A DNA stretch of 64,000 nucleotides from VXYK01 sp965221585 (GCA_965221585.1 OZ244898.1:868001-932000); one strand, 5' to 3'; counted from the first letter of the stretch, positions 7,946-17,139 are shown. Numbers and translations: made by a program. Notes: generated by a model from the sequence alone, not told the origin.

Positions 7946-9400
7946 GTGGGCAAGTCGTATGTGATCCGTACCTACGGATGCCAGATGAACGAGCACGACT
8001 CGGAACGGATCTCCGGCCTGTTGGAGGCCGACGGGATGTGTCGGGTCGACGATGAAGCTCAGGCCGATGTCATAGTTCTCAACACCTGCTGCATACGTGA
8101 GAACGCCGACAACAAGCTCTATGGTGCCCTGGGCAATCTCAAGGCGTTGAAGCAGGTCAATCCCGATTTGCAGATCGTGGTTGGCGGTTGCCTCGCCCAG
8201 AAGGACCGTGACCTCATCCGCGAGCGAGCCGCTCATGTGGACGTGGTGTTCGGCACCCACAACGTCGACCGTGCGGTCGAGTTGCTCAATCATGCTGCAG
8301 AACATGGCCCGATAGTGGAGATTCTTGAGGCCACGGCCCGAGCCGACAGCGAGGCGTTCCCCTCGGCTCTGCCGACTCGTCGTGAAGTTGATCACGCAAG
8401 TTGGGTGACGGTTCAGATCGGTTGCGACAACACCTGTGCCTTCTGCATCGTGCCGGCGGTTCGAGGTCCAGAGATCAGTCGACCGTTCGGTGAGTTGGTG
8501 GTCGAAGTACACGACCTCGCACGCGATGGTGTCAGCGAGATCACGTTGCTGGGGCAGAACGTCAACAGCTACGGCCGTGATCTGGCGCTGGCACGACGGG
8601 CTGAACCAACCGACAACGACCATCACTGGTGTGGCCATCGCTGGCTCGAGGATCGTCGTGCCAGACCGCTGTTCGCTGATCTTCTGCGCGCCGTGAGCGC
8701 CGTGGAGGGCATCCGTAGAGTGCGATTCACAAGCCCGCACCCCAAGGACATGCGCAGCGAGACGTTCGAGGCAATGGCCGAGGTCCCCGAAGTCTGCGAA
8801 CACCTGCACTTTCCGTTGCAGTCCGGCAGCGACCGAATCCTGACGGCCATGCACCGTGGTTATAACGCGGAGCGTTACCTGCAGAAGTTGCGTGAGGCTC
8901 GCGCCGCAATCCCGGATCTCGCGGTGTCGACCGACATCATCGTCGGGTTTCCGGGCGAAACCGACGAGGACTTTGAACGCACCATGGAAGTTGCGGCCGA
9001 GGCCCGCTTCGACAGCGCCTTCACGTTCGTGTTCTCTCCCCGTCCAGGGACCGAAGCTGCTGAGATGACCGACGACTTCGTGGATCACGCAGTTGCCGTC
9101 GAACGGTACGAGCGTCTCCGGGTGGTCATCGAACGTTCGAGTCTGGCAGCCAACGAGTCTCGAATATCCATGACCGAAGAAGTGATCGTGGAGGGACCCA
9201 GCAAGAAGGACCCCGAGGTTCTCACCGGTCGCACCCGCCGCAACACGCTCGTTCACTTCCCGTCGCCGACACCTCTGCGAACGGGAACCTACGCGCAGGT
9301 GGAAATCACCGCAGCGGGTATGAACCACATGCTCGGTCGGCTGGTTGATGTGACGATTCCGGCCCGACACCGCACCCGCATCCCGGTCATGTCGACCTGA
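7946..9400 (+). CDS. miaB: tRNA-2-methylthio-N6-dimethylallyladenosine synthase
   Basis: A 484-residue radical-SAM methylthiotransferase that adds the 2-methylthio group to i6A37 of tRNA. N-terminal UPF0004 domain with conserved Cys in TYGCQMNEHDS, VLNTCCIRE and VGGCLAQK. The radical SAM cluster is CDNTCAFC near residue 161, followed by GQNVNSYG and LHFPLQSGSD, with a TRAM domain at the end. An insertion of about 20 residues (TDNDHHWCGHRW) sits after GQNVNSYG. The GTG start lies 6 nt after TAACCT, so the mRNA is probably leaderless. It is followed by miaA, which makes its substrate. Confidence 0.95.
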   Translation: MGKSYVIRTYGCQMNEHDSERISGLLEADGMCRVDDEAQADVIVLNTCCIRENADNKLYGALGNLKALKQVNPDLQIVVGGCLAQKDRDLIRERAAHVDVVFGTHNVDRAVELLNHAAEHGPIVEILEATARADSEAFPSALPTRREVDHASWVTVQIGCDNTCAFCIVPAVRGPEISRPFGELVVEVHDLARDGVSEITLLGQNVNSYGRDLALARRAEPTDNDHHWCGHRWLEDRRARPLFADLLRAVSAVEGIRRVRFTSPHPKDMRSETFEAMAEVPEVCEHLHFPLQSGSDRILTAMHRGYNAERYLQKLREARAAIPDLAVSTDIIVGFPGETDEDFERTMEVAAEARFDSAFTFVFSPRPGTEAAEMTDDFVDHAVAVERYERLRVVIERSSLAANESRISMTEEVIVEGPSKKDPEVLTGRTRRNTLVHFPSPTPLRTGTYAQVEITAAGMNHMLGRLVDVTIPARHRTRIPVMST

Positions 9401-9411
9401 TCGGGCCCTCC

Positions 9412-9470
9412 GTTGATGCCGACAAGCGGACCGTGTTGATGCCGACGAGCCCTTCATTGACACCGACAAG
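9412..9470 (+). repeat. Three imperfect ~15-bp repeats at the miaB-miaA junction
   Basis: GTTGATGCCGACAAG (9412-9426), GTTGATGCCGACGAG (9435-9449) and ATTGACACCGACAAG (9456-9470). They span the likely miaA start and make its exact position uncertain, since each copy offers a possible start codon. Confidence 0.6.
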
Positions 9471-10383
9471 CAGAGCGGACAGGCCTCTGGTCATCTTGGG
9501 GCCCACGGCTTCTGGCAAGTCGTCGCTCGCCGTCGCGACTGCCAAAGAGATAGGCCAGGCAGAAATCGTGTCGATCGACTCGATGGCGGTGTACAAGAAC
9601 ATGGACATCGGCACCGCGTCGCCCGCTGCGAGCGATCGCGAACAGGTTCCGCACCACCTGATCGACGTGGCGTACCCCGATGAGGAATTCACCGTCGGAG
9701 TCTTCAAACGGCTGGCGCTGGCAGCAATCGACTCGATCCGCGAGCGGGGAAACACCCCGATCCTGGTTGGTGGAACGGGTCTGTACCTGCGGGCTGTCGT
9801 CGACGATCTCAATCTGCCGGGGCGCTATCCCGAGATTTTCGCCGAACTCGACGGCGAACCGGACACCGAGGCCCTGCACGCTCGCCTTGAATCGATGGAC
9901 CCGGTCGCAGCGTCGCGGATGGAACCCAGCAATCGACGGAGGATCCTGCGGGCGCTGGAAGTGACGATCGGCAGCGGTTCGCCGTTCTCGTCGTTCGGCC
10001 CAGGTCTCGAAGAGTGCGGTCCGACTCCCTTCGTGATGGTGGCCCTGCGCTGGCCCCTGGAAGTTCTTGATGAACGAATCTCGACCCGTTACCGGGAACA
10101 GATGGATGCAGGATTTCTGGACGAGGTCCGACAACTTGGCGAGGGTGGGCTGGGCCGCACCGCCGCTCAAGCACTCGGATACAAGGAGTTGCTTGCCCAC
10201 ATCGCCGGGGAATGCTCGCTCGAGGAAGCTCTGGCAACCGCGGTCAAACGGACTCGCAGATTCGCTCGTCGCCAACAGCGCTGGTTCCGTCGCGATCCGC
10301 GGATCACCTGGATGGACGCGCCGGTCACCGCCGCCCAGGTGGTCAGCCTCTGGGATGAGCGCAGGATAATCCCCATCGGATAG
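9439..10383 (+). CDS. miaA: tRNA dimethylallyltransferase
   Basis: Transfers a dimethylallyl group to A37 of tRNAs that read UNN codons; the product is the substrate of MiaB. P-loop LGPTASGKSSLA near residue 20, the DSMAVYKNMDIGTA box, the VGGTGLYLRA motif, and the C-terminal RRFARRQQRWFRRDPRITW. About 314 residues, normal for the family. ATG at 9439 lies inside the second of three short repeats; GTG at 9433 is equally possible. It follows miaB closely, suggesting co-transcription. Confidence 0.93.
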   Translation: MPTSPSLTPTSRADRPLVILGPTASGKSSLAVATAKEIGQAEIVSIDSMAVYKNMDIGTASPAASDREQVPHHLIDVAYPDEEFTVGVFKRLALAAIDSIRERGNTPILVGGTGLYLRAVVDDLNLPGRYPEIFAELDGEPDTEALHARLESMDPVAASRMEPSNRRRILRALEVTIGSGSPFSSFGPGLEECGPTPFVMVALRWPLEVLDERISTRYREQMDAGFLDEVRQLGEGGLGRTAAQALGYKELLAHIAGECSLEEALATAVKRTRRFARRQQRWFRRDPRITWMDAPVTAAQVVSLWDERRIIPIG

Positions 10384-10411
10384 CGACGAGAACCTGCGAC
10401 AATGGAGGCCC

Positions 10412-11245
10412 ATGGCCGTTCGATACTCCAAGCACCACGGACTGGGCAACGATTTCTTGATCCAGCTCGCTGACTCGCTGCCCACCGACGCAGCGGATCA
10501 GGCCGTCGCGCTCTGCGATCGGCGGACCGGGCTGGGGGCCGACGGTCTGATAGTCGGCGTGGTCGGTGAAGGCCATGACATCTCCATGCACCTCTTCAAT
10601 TCCGATGGCAGCAGCGCTGCCGTGAGCGGGAATGGTCTGCGCTGCCTGGCCCAGGCTGTGGCTCGCCGACTCGGTGTCCCAGCCCTCGAGATCGACGTGA
10701 TGACCGAGGCCGGGATCCGCCACTGTTCGGTGCAGGCCACCGACGACCGGCGAGTCGCGATCGTGACGGTCGACATGGGGACCGTCGGTGCAGGTCCGAC
10801 TCCCGACGTCGAAGACCTGATGGGTTCGGTCGCGGCCGAACTGGCGGCAACAGGCATCGAGGAGGTCGGAGTGCAGCGCTTCGAGACCTGCGATATCGGC
10901 AATCCGCATGTCATCTGCGAGGTCGCCGACCCCGATGAGATCGCAGTCGAGACCGTCGGCCCCGCATTCGAGCGCCATTTCGCTCAGGGTGCCAATGTCA
11001 GCTTCGTTGCGGTGAGCGGAACCGATCGACTCAAGCTGCGGGTCTGGGAACGAGGGGCCGGTATCACCAGCGCCTGCGGGACAGGCGCCACAGTCGCGGC
11101 CCATGTGTTCCATCGCTGGGGCCTGACCGGCCCGAGATCGACCGTGCAGATGCCCGGAGGTGAAGCTGTCGTCGATCTGAGCGGTCCGACGACACTCACC
11201 GGCCCGGCCACCCATGTCGCCGACATCGAGGTTTCCGATGGCTGA
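10412..11245 (+). CDS. dapF: Diaminopimelate epimerase
   Basis: A 277-residue PLP-independent epimerase converting LL- to meso-diaminopimelate. The two catalytic cysteines are visible in SGNGLRCLAQ and ITSACGTGATVA; the N-terminus KHHGLGNDFL is typical. Its last 8 bp overlap the start of hflX. With dapC, dapD and dapE downstream it forms a diaminopimelate cluster interrupted only by hflX. Confidence 0.96.
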   Translation: MAVRYSKHHGLGNDFLIQLADSLPTDAADQAVALCDRRTGLGADGLIVGVVGEGHDISMHLFNSDGSSAAVSGNGLRCLAQAVARRLGVPALEIDVMTEAGIRHCSVQATDDRRVAIVTVDMGTVGAGPTPDVEDLMGSVAAELAATGIEEVGVQRFETCDIGNPHVICEVADPDEIAVETVGPAFERHFAQGANVSFVAVSGTDRLKLRVWERGAGITSACGTGATVAAHVFHRWGLTGPRSTVQMPGGEAVVDLSGPTTLTGPATHVADIEVSDG

Positions 11246-12731
11246 GGCCCAAGATAATTCCCCAGACCGTCGAGACGACCCGCCCTCCGCCCACGATCCG
11301 GCCATCCAGGGCGACGGGCAACCCTCAGCGTCGTTCGACGTCGAGGCCGGGGAGGGAAGCGACCAACAGACTCACCGAGGCGGCTTCGGCGAGTTCGGAG
11401 GCGTGTCGGGGGGACTGATCGAGCGGACCTTCCGCGAGCGGATCGTGTTGGTCGGCGTGGTGCGGGACAAGGACACACCTGAATCGGTTGACGCCTCGCT
11501 CGACGAGCTCGAACTGCTGGTCGACACCGCTGGCGCCGATGCGGTTGAACGGGTGGTGCAGCGCCGCAGCGCCGTTGACCCCGCCACCTTCGTGGGATCA
11601 GGAAAGGCTCGAGAGATCAAGGTGATCGTCGACGAGACCGACTGCGACACGGTCGTGTTCGACGATGAACTCACCGCCGCGCAGCAGTTCAACCTCGAGA
11701 AGATCCTCGGCTGCACGGCGCTTGACCGCACCGCCGTCATCCTCGACATCTTCGCCCAGAATGCCAGCACACTCGAGGGCAAGACGCAGGTCGAACTGGC
11801 ACAGCTCCGCTATCGCCTGCCGCGACTGCGAAGCCTCGCTGGGAGCTACTCCCAGCAGGCAGGCGGGATCGGTACCCGCGGGCCCGGGGAGACCCAACTG
11901 GAGGTGAGTCGTCGTCAGCTCCTGCAACGGGTGAACAAACTCGAGGCCGACCTGCGCAGGGTCCAAGACCACAGGGCGACTCAGGCCAAGGCCAGGGGTC
12001 GGACCCGAAACCGGGCAGTGGCGCTCGTCGGCTACACCAACGCCGGCAAGTCGTCGCTGTTGAACCGAATCACCCAGGCCGATGTGCTGGTCGAGGACCG
12101 ACTGTTCGCAACTCTCGATGCCACGACCCGTCGCCTGTCCCTGCCGGGTGGAGAAACGGTGTATGCGACCGACACGGTCGGCTTCGTGAAAAAGCTGCCC
12201 CATCAGTTGGTAACGGCGTTCAAGACCACGCTCGATGTGGTCCGTGACGCCGACCTCCTGGTCCATGTCGTCGATGGGGCCGGCCCGGACCCGCTCGGTT
12301 CGATCTCGGCGGTCAACGAAGTGCTCGTCGAGATTGGTGCGGGGGATATAGGCCAGCTTCTGGTGTTCAACAAGTCCGACCGCAGCGATGCAGCGACCCG
12401 TCTCGCCGAACATCACGAAGGAGCGATAGCGGTGTCGGCACAGAGCGGCCGCAACATCGACACCCTGCTGGCGGTCATCGGTGATCGTCTTCGCCAAACC
12501 GCCGAATTCGTGGAGTTGTTGGTGCCGTGGGACCGCGGCGACGTGCTGGCAGCAGTGCACCGCGAGGGCCACGTGAGCAGCAATGTGGCGGAGGAGAACG
12601 GAATGCGTCTGCATGCCCGCCTCGAACCGGCGTCGGTGGGCGCGCTCAGCGAGTTCGTGGTGCCGGCGCCCGACGAACCCATTACCCTGCCCGCGCCCGA
12701 ATTCCCCTCAGCGCAGGAGTCGGCGTCGTGA
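11238..12731 (+). CDS. hflX: GTPase HflX
   Basis: A 497-residue ribosome-associated GTPase. G1 GYTNAGKSSLLN, G2 LDATTR, G3 DTVGFVKKLPHQLV and G4 NKSD are all intact, preceded by the HflX domain with GPGETQLE and its coiled segment. The acidic N-terminal tail is longer than in E. coli. ATG at 11238 overlaps the dapF end (ATGGCTGA); the 24 bp of open frame before it lie inside dapF. Translational coupling to dapF and dapC is likely. Confidence 0.95.
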   Translation: MAEAQDNSPDRRDDPPSAHDPAIQGDGQPSASFDVEAGEGSDQQTHRGGFGEFGGVSGGLIERTFRERIVLVGVVRDKDTPESVDASLDELELLVDTAGADAVERVVQRRSAVDPATFVGSGKAREIKVIVDETDCDTVVFDDELTAAQQFNLEKILGCTALDRTAVILDIFAQNASTLEGKTQVELAQLRYRLPRLRSLAGSYSQQAGGIGTRGPGETQLEVSRRQLLQRVNKLEADLRRVQDHRATQAKARGRTRNRAVALVGYTNAGKSSLLNRITQADVLVEDRLFATLDATTRRLSLPGGETVYATDTVGFVKKLPHQLVTAFKTTLDVVRDADLLVHVVDGAGPDPLGSISAVNEVLVEIGAGDIGQLLVFNKSDRSDAATRLAEHHEGAIAVSAQSGRNIDTLLAVIGDRLRQTAEFVELLVPWDRGDVLAAVHREGHVSSNVAEENGMRLHARLEPASVGALSEFVVPAPDEPITLPAPEFPSAQESAS

Positions 12732-13879
12732 CCGGATTCGTGCCGCCGCCGTACCCGTACGACCGCCTGAACGACCTGCGCGAGCTCGCAGGGCAACGAT
12801 TCGGCGAGGTGATCGACTGTTCGGTCGGCACTCCCACCGATCCACCTCCCAAGATGGTGCTGGAGGCGCTTGCGTCGTCGAACTCGGAGCGCGGATATCC
12901 GGCTTCGGTTGGAACACCGGCCTACCGCAATGCAGCGGCGGGCTGGTTGCGAAGGGAGCTGGGCGTAGAGGTGGACCCCGACAGCGAGACAGCCGCCTGT
13001 ATCGGCACCAAAGAGTTCGTCGTCTCGGCGCCGCACTATCTGCGGTTGCGTGATCCTGCACGCGACACCGTCCTGTACCCGGCGGTGTCGTATCCGTCCT
13101 ATGCGATGGGAGCGACGCTCGCAGGGTGTCGGGCCGTGCCCGTGCCAGTTGACGATCAATGGCGGATCGATCTGAGCAGCGTCGATCCCAGTGACGCTGC
13201 GCGTGCTCTCTGCCTTTGGGTCAACACGCCTGGCAATCCTGCGGGCGGGCTCGACGACCTGACCGCAGCAGCTCGCTGGGGCCGCGCCAACGATGTGTTG
13301 GTGTTGAGCGACGAGTGCTACCTGGAGTTCACCTGGCAGGGTCCGCCACGCACGATCCTGTCGGCGGGAGTTGACGGTGTGCTCAGCATCCATTCCTTGT
13401 CGAAGCGATCGAACCTGGCGGGTATCAGGGCCGGCTTCTACGCTGGTGACCCCGGGCTGGTGCACTATCTCAGCGAGGTGCGCAAGCACGCTGGATGCAT
13501 GGTTCCAGGCCCGGTCCAGAGTGCAGCCGTTGCTGCCTGGACTGACCAGGCCCACGTGGTCGAGCAGCGCAGCGTCTATCGGCACCGTTTGGAGCTCGCA
13601 CGGCAGATTCTGGGTGCGGTGGGACTCTCCGCGGATCTTCCAGGAGGCAGCTTCTATCTCTGGGTCCGGGCTCCGGACGACGACGCCTGGGCCCTGGCGC
13701 GCACCCTGGCGCAGCGTTGCGGGGTGATAGTCAGCCCCGGCGAGTTCTACGGCGCCGATTCGAGCGGGCATGTCCGCATGGCGGCGGTGCAACCGACCGC
13801 AGTGCTCGAACTGGCGCTGAGCCGTGCGGAAGGAACTGCGGCCCGAAGCCGGTCCCAAGACCGATCCCAAGACAGATAA
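12728..13879 (+). CDS. dapC: Succinyldiaminopimelate aminotransferase
   Basis: A 383-residue class I/II PLP aminotransferase making N-succinyl-LL-diaminopimelate. PLP-binding features: WVNTPGNPAG, LSDECYLEF, and SLSKRSNLAGIRAGF with the Schiff-base lysine, then the arginine in GHVRMA. GTG at 12728 overlaps the hflX stop as GTGA; the long open frame upstream lies inside hflX. Position between dapF and dapD/dapE supports DapC rather than another aminotransferase. Confidence 0.9.
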   Translation: MTGFVPPPYPYDRLNDLRELAGQRFGEVIDCSVGTPTDPPPKMVLEALASSNSERGYPASVGTPAYRNAAAGWLRRELGVEVDPDSETAACIGTKEFVVSAPHYLRLRDPARDTVLYPAVSYPSYAMGATLAGCRAVPVPVDDQWRIDLSSVDPSDAARALCLWVNTPGNPAGGLDDLTAAARWGRANDVLVLSDECYLEFTWQGPPRTILSAGVDGVLSIHSLSKRSNLAGIRAGFYAGDPGLVHYLSEVRKHAGCMVPGPVQSAAVAAWTDQAHVVEQRSVYRHRLELARQILGAVGLSADLPGGSFYLWVRAPDDDAWALARTLAQRCGVIVSPGEFYGADSSGHVRMAAVQPTAVLELALSRAEGTAARSRSQDRSQDR

Positions 13880-13889
13880 GGTGCGGGCC

Positions 13890-14714
13890 ATGTCTGATTT
13901 GCAGTCACGGATCGAAGCCCTCTGGGCCGACGGTGCATCGTTGGATGTGGATGATCCCGAGGTCGTGGCCACTGTGCACGAGGCCATTGACGAGCTCGAC
14001 ACTGGCAGATCCAGGGTTGCGGAAGTCAACTCCGATGGCAGCGTCACGGTCAACCAGTGGTGCAAGTTCGCGGTGTTGATGCTGTTCCGGATCTCAAAGA
14101 TGGAGACCATCGAACACGCCCCGTTCGAGTACGCCGACAAGATCCCGCTCAAGAGTGACTTCATGGCTCGCGGCGTGCGGGTGGTGCCCGGAGCGCAGGC
14201 GCGTTGGGGCAGCTACCAGGCACCCGGGGTGGTGATGATGCCGAGCTACATCAACATTGGTGCCTACGTTGCGGAGAACACGATGGTCGACACCTGGGCC
14301 ACGGTCGGGTCTTGCGCCCAGATCGGCAGGAATGTCCACCTCTCCGGTGGGGTCGGGATCGGCGGTGTGCTCGAACCTGCACAGGCCGAACCGGTGATTG
14401 TGGAGGACGAGTGCTACATCGGAAGCCGCTGCATAGTTGCCGAGGGTGCACGGGTCGGCGAGGGAACCGTGCTCGGAGCGGGCGCGATTCTCACGGGGTC
14501 CATCCCGGTGATCGACGTCGAGACAGGCAATGAGATCAGCCGAGGGTCGATTCCCCCGTGGTGCGTGGCGGTCGCCGGCACCCGGGCACGGGACTTTTTG
14601 GGCGGTACGTTCGGGTTGCCGGCGGTGTTGGTCATCAAGCGGCTCACCGAGGGCGAACGCCACGACAAGTCGGCTCTCAACCAGATCCTCCGCGACCACG
14701 GAGCGGCCACTTGA
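13890..14714 (+). CDS. dapD: Tetrahydrodipicolinate N-succinyltransferase
   Basis: A 274-residue hexapeptide-repeat (left-handed beta-helix) enzyme that succinylates tetrahydrodipicolinate. The helix includes MMPSYINIGAYV, NTMVDTWATVGSCAQIGRN, GGVGIGGVLEP and EDECYIGSRC. Length and motifs match the Gram-negative DapD type, not the longer form I would expect in corynebacteria and mycobacteria. ATG at 13890 is 8 nt after an AAGG site; a TAAGGT sequence overlapping the dapC stop could also serve as a -10. The end overlaps dapE. Confidence 0.95.
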   Translation: MSDLQSRIEALWADGASLDVDDPEVVATVHEAIDELDTGRSRVAEVNSDGSVTVNQWCKFAVLMLFRISKMETIEHAPFEYADKIPLKSDFMARGVRVVPGAQARWGSYQAPGVVMMPSYINIGAYVAENTMVDTWATVGSCAQIGRNVHLSGGVGIGGVLEPAQAEPVIVEDECYIGSRCIVAEGARVGEGTVLGAGAILTGSIPVIDVETGNEISRGSIPPWCVAVAGTRARDFLGGTFGLPAVLVIKRLTEGERHDKSALNQILRDHGAAT

Positions 14715-15814
14715 TCCGAGGTGCGGAAACGCCCTCTCCGGACCTGCCTACCGGAGACCTGTTCGCGTTGACCGCCGCGCTCGTCAACATTCCGTCGGTC
14801 AGCCACAACGAGGGTGAGATCGTTGATCTTCTCGAGGCGGACCTGCGGCAGCAGGCCCATCTGACCGTCGACCGGATCGGCGACAATCTGGTCGCCCGGA
14901 CTCGGCTCGGCCGGGACCGGCGCCTCGTGCTGGGGGGCCACACCGACACGGTGCCGCCGAACGGCAATGCCACAGCGCGTATCGAGGGCGACCGGATGTT
15001 CGGCGTCGGCACGACCGACATGAAGGGCGGCGTGGCGGTCATGCTCGAACTCGCGCGCGCGGTCACCGATCCGTTGGTAGACGTGACCTATGTCTTTTAC
15101 GCACGCGAAGAAGTGGACCTGGTGCACAACGGTCTTCGCGAGATCGAAGCGACGTGCCCGGAGCTTCTGGAGGGCGATGTGGCCCTGTTGGGTGAACCGA
15201 CCCTCGGTGCCATCGAGGCGGGGTGCCAGGGCACGATGCGGTTCGAGGTCACGCTCGCCGGTACGCGTGCGCATACTGCGCGCCCCTGGATGGGCCGCAA
15301 CGCGATCCATCGTCTCGGTGAGGTTCTCGACGTTGTGAGGCGTTTCGAGGGTCGTCGTCCGGTGGTGGAGGGCTGCGAGTACCGCGAATCATTGCAGGCC
15401 GTGCATGTGGAGGGAGGAGTGGCGGGCAACGTCGTGCCGGACCGGGCGATGGTTCGAGTGAACTATCGCTTTGCGCCGGACTGTTCTCCTGAGGACGCAG
15501 AGGCATTCGTCCGCGGGTTGATGGCGCCAGTGCTCACCGGATCCGACATGCTCGAGATCGTTGACTGCTCGCCTGCGGCTCGTCCCGGGCTCGACGATCC
15601 GCTGCTGCAGACGCTGATCGACCGCAACGGCCTTGAGGTTCGGGCCAAGCTGGGTTGGACCGACGTGGCGTTCTTCGCCCAGCGGGGGGTTCCGGCGAGC
15701 AATTTCGGGCCGGGCGATCCCACTGTCGCCCATACCGCGGATGAGTTTCTGGAGCGTTCCTGGCTTGTCGACACCCACGCCGCTCTGGTGGATCTGCTCG
15801 CCCGGGGCGCCTGA
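14711..15814 (+). CDS. dapE: Succinyl-diaminopimelate desuccinylase
   Basis: A 367-residue M20 metallopeptidase-like hydrolase releasing LL-diaminopimelate. Metal ligands: His in LGGHTDTVP, Asp in GTTDMKGG, the catalytic Glu pair in YAREEVD, Glu in LGEPT, and the final His in VAHTADEF. The dimerisation domain includes AHTARPWMGRNAIH. TTG at 14711 overlaps the dapD stop (TTGA), and no better in-frame start follows. Last gene of the dap cluster. Confidence 0.93.
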   Translation: MIRGAETPSPDLPTGDLFALTAALVNIPSVSHNEGEIVDLLEADLRQQAHLTVDRIGDNLVARTRLGRDRRLVLGGHTDTVPPNGNATARIEGDRMFGVGTTDMKGGVAVMLELARAVTDPLVDVTYVFYAREEVDLVHNGLREIEATCPELLEGDVALLGEPTLGAIEAGCQGTMRFEVTLAGTRAHTARPWMGRNAIHRLGEVLDVVRRFEGRRPVVEGCEYRESLQAVHVEGGVAGNVVPDRAMVRVNYRFAPDCSPEDAEAFVRGLMAPVLTGSDMLEIVDCSPAARPGLDDPLLQTLIDRNGLEVRAKLGWTDVAFFAQRGVPASNFGPGDPTVAHTADEFLERSWLVDTHAALVDLLARGA

Positions 15815-15850
15815 GGCGGTGCGCCGGGCCGCACAACCCTGGGAGCTCTC

Positions 15851-16477
15851 CTAGAGCTTGCGCATCACGGTGACTACCTGGCCGAAGATCTGCACCTCGT
15901 CGGGCGCAAAGACCATCTCCCGATATTCGGGGTTGGCGGGAACCAGGACCACGGAACCGTTGCGCCGCCGCAGCGTCTTGACCGTGGTCTCGCCGTCTCC
16001 GATCCCTGCTACGACGATCTTGTTGTCCTCCGCTGTCTCCTGGTGCCGGCAGACGACGAAATCCCCGTCGAAGATCCCGGCCTCGATCATCGAGTCGCCT
16101 CGTACCCGCAACATGAACAGTTCGCCCTGACCGGTGAGGTCTTCGGGCATGGGAACAAACTCTTCGACGTTGCTCTCCGCAAGCACGTCTGTCCCGGCGG
16201 CGACATCACCGACGAGCGGGATATGGCGGACCGGCCGGTGTTCAGCGCCGCTGCCGGTTCCTTCATAGCTGACCTGTATCGCCCGGGGCTTCGCCAGATC
16301 GCGCTTGAGGTAGCCGGCGTCTCGAAGGTTGTCCAGATGAGACTTGACGGTGGCGGGGGAGCGCAGGCCGATCGCTTCACCGATCTCGCGAACCGACGGC
16401 GGATAGCCGCGTTCGTTGACGTGGGAGATGATCATGTCGAGTATCTCCCGCTGCCGGGTTGTGAGCGTGTCGGGCAT
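15851..16477 (-). CDS. lexA: SOS repressor LexA
   Basis: A 208-residue repressor. N-terminal winged helix (TTRQREILDMI, GYPPSVREIGEAIGLRSPATVKSHL), self-cleavage site Ala94-Gly95 in GDVAAGTD, catalytic Ser129 (RGDSMIEAG) and Lys167 (TTVKTL). ATG at 16477 has a GGAGG site and yields the family N-terminus; the frame opens 33 bp further upstream without support. Its promoter region carries four LexA boxes, so it is strongly autoregulated. Confidence 0.96.
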   Translation of the reverse strand: MPDTLTTRQREILDMIISHVNERGYPPSVREIGEAIGLRSPATVKSHLDNLRDAGYLKRDLAKPRAIQVSYEGTGSGAEHRPVRHIPLVGDVAAGTDVLAESNVEEFVPMPEDLTGQGELFMLRVRGDSMIEAGIFDGDFVVCRHQETAEDNKIVVAGIGDGETTVKTLRRRNGSVVLVPANPEYREMVFAPDEVQIFGQVVTVMRKL

Positions 16478-16519
16478 GGTCGCCTCCGTGGGGACTTTCA
16501 GAAAAAGCAAGTTTTGTGG

Positions 16520-16604
16520 TTGACATCGAACACATGTTCGTGTTCAATAGTACCGAACGAATGTTCGACACACATATGTTCGCCAAACATTCGTTCGATG
16601 TCAA
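16520..16604. promoter_or_regulatory. Divergent lexA / LysM promoters with four LexA boxes
   Basis: Boxes at 16527-16540, 16554-16567, 16569-16582 and 16584-16597. Three match CGAACRNRYGTTYG fully (the last on the minus strand) and the third has one mismatch. Rightward promoter: TTGACA (16520-16525), 17 bp, TTCAAT (16543-16548), with box 1 in the spacer. Leftward: TTGACA at 16604-16599 runs straight into box 4. The layout is nearly symmetrical, so LexA should shut both genes. Confidence 0.88.
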
Positions 16605-16677
16605 GCATCTTCTCGAGATTCTCACCACAACCGCATACACGCCGGTGAGTGTCACACCCCAGGAGCACAGTGGAGCC

Positions 16678-17139
16678 ATGACCGCAATACTCACCCACCC
16701 AGCAGATCCCCGATCACTTCGTCCCCGTGTCGCGGCCCATCCCGGCGTTGCACGTCCCAGGACTCAAGGCCCGTTCGCGGCTCATGATCCCCGAACTGCG
16801 CCCAGTACTGATCGACCCAGTGCTCATGGACTGCGTGTCGTCCAACCCGCGGAGGTGTATCGGCGCCGCCGCCTGCTCGTGCTCGCGGTCGTGCTCTCAA
16901 TGGTGGTCGGCCTCTGGTCGTACGGGAATTCGTCACGGTCGAGCAGCGCCGCCGGCACCCGGTCCCTCGACGCGGTCGTCGTGGTCGTTCAGCCCGGCGA
17001 CACTCTCTGGAGCATCGCCACGTGGCTCGATCCCGGTGCCGACCCTCGGCGGCTGGTCGATGAACTCAGCGACCTGACTGGTTCAACCACGTTGCAGCCC
17101 GGTCAGCGGCTGGTCATCCCCGCCAACCTGCTCGAGTGA
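16678..17139 (+). CDS. SOS-controlled LysM membrane protein (YneA/Rv2719c/DivS-like candidate)
   Basis: A 153-residue protein: a basic, Pro-rich cytoplasmic N-terminus, one membrane span (RLLVLAVVLSMVVGLW, about residues 65-80), a short Ser-rich linker, and a C-terminal LysM domain (VQPGDTLWSIATWL ... LQPGQRLVIPANL). This architecture, divergent from lexA and under LexA boxes, is that of the SOS cell-division inhibitors of B. subtilis (YneA), M. tuberculosis (Rv2719c) and C. glutamicum (DivS). The role is inferred from that. ATG at 16678 is chosen; upstream in-frame codons overlap the promoter. Confidence 0.8.
   Translation: MTAILTHPADPRSLRPRVAAHPGVARPRTQGPFAAHDPRTAPSTDRPSAHGLRVVQPAEVYRRRRLLVLAVVLSMVVGLWSYGNSSRSSSAAGTRSLDAVVVVVQPGDTLWSIATWLDPGADPRRLVDELSDLTGSTTLQPGQRLVIPANLLE

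Noticed and set aside
7925..9469. 514-codon minus-strand frame over miaB
   Set aside because: Antisense shadow of miaB; no family features and miaB is unambiguous.
12413..14164. 583-codon minus-strand frame over hflX, dapC and dapD
   Set aside because: Crosses three well-supported genes on the other strand and shows no domain.
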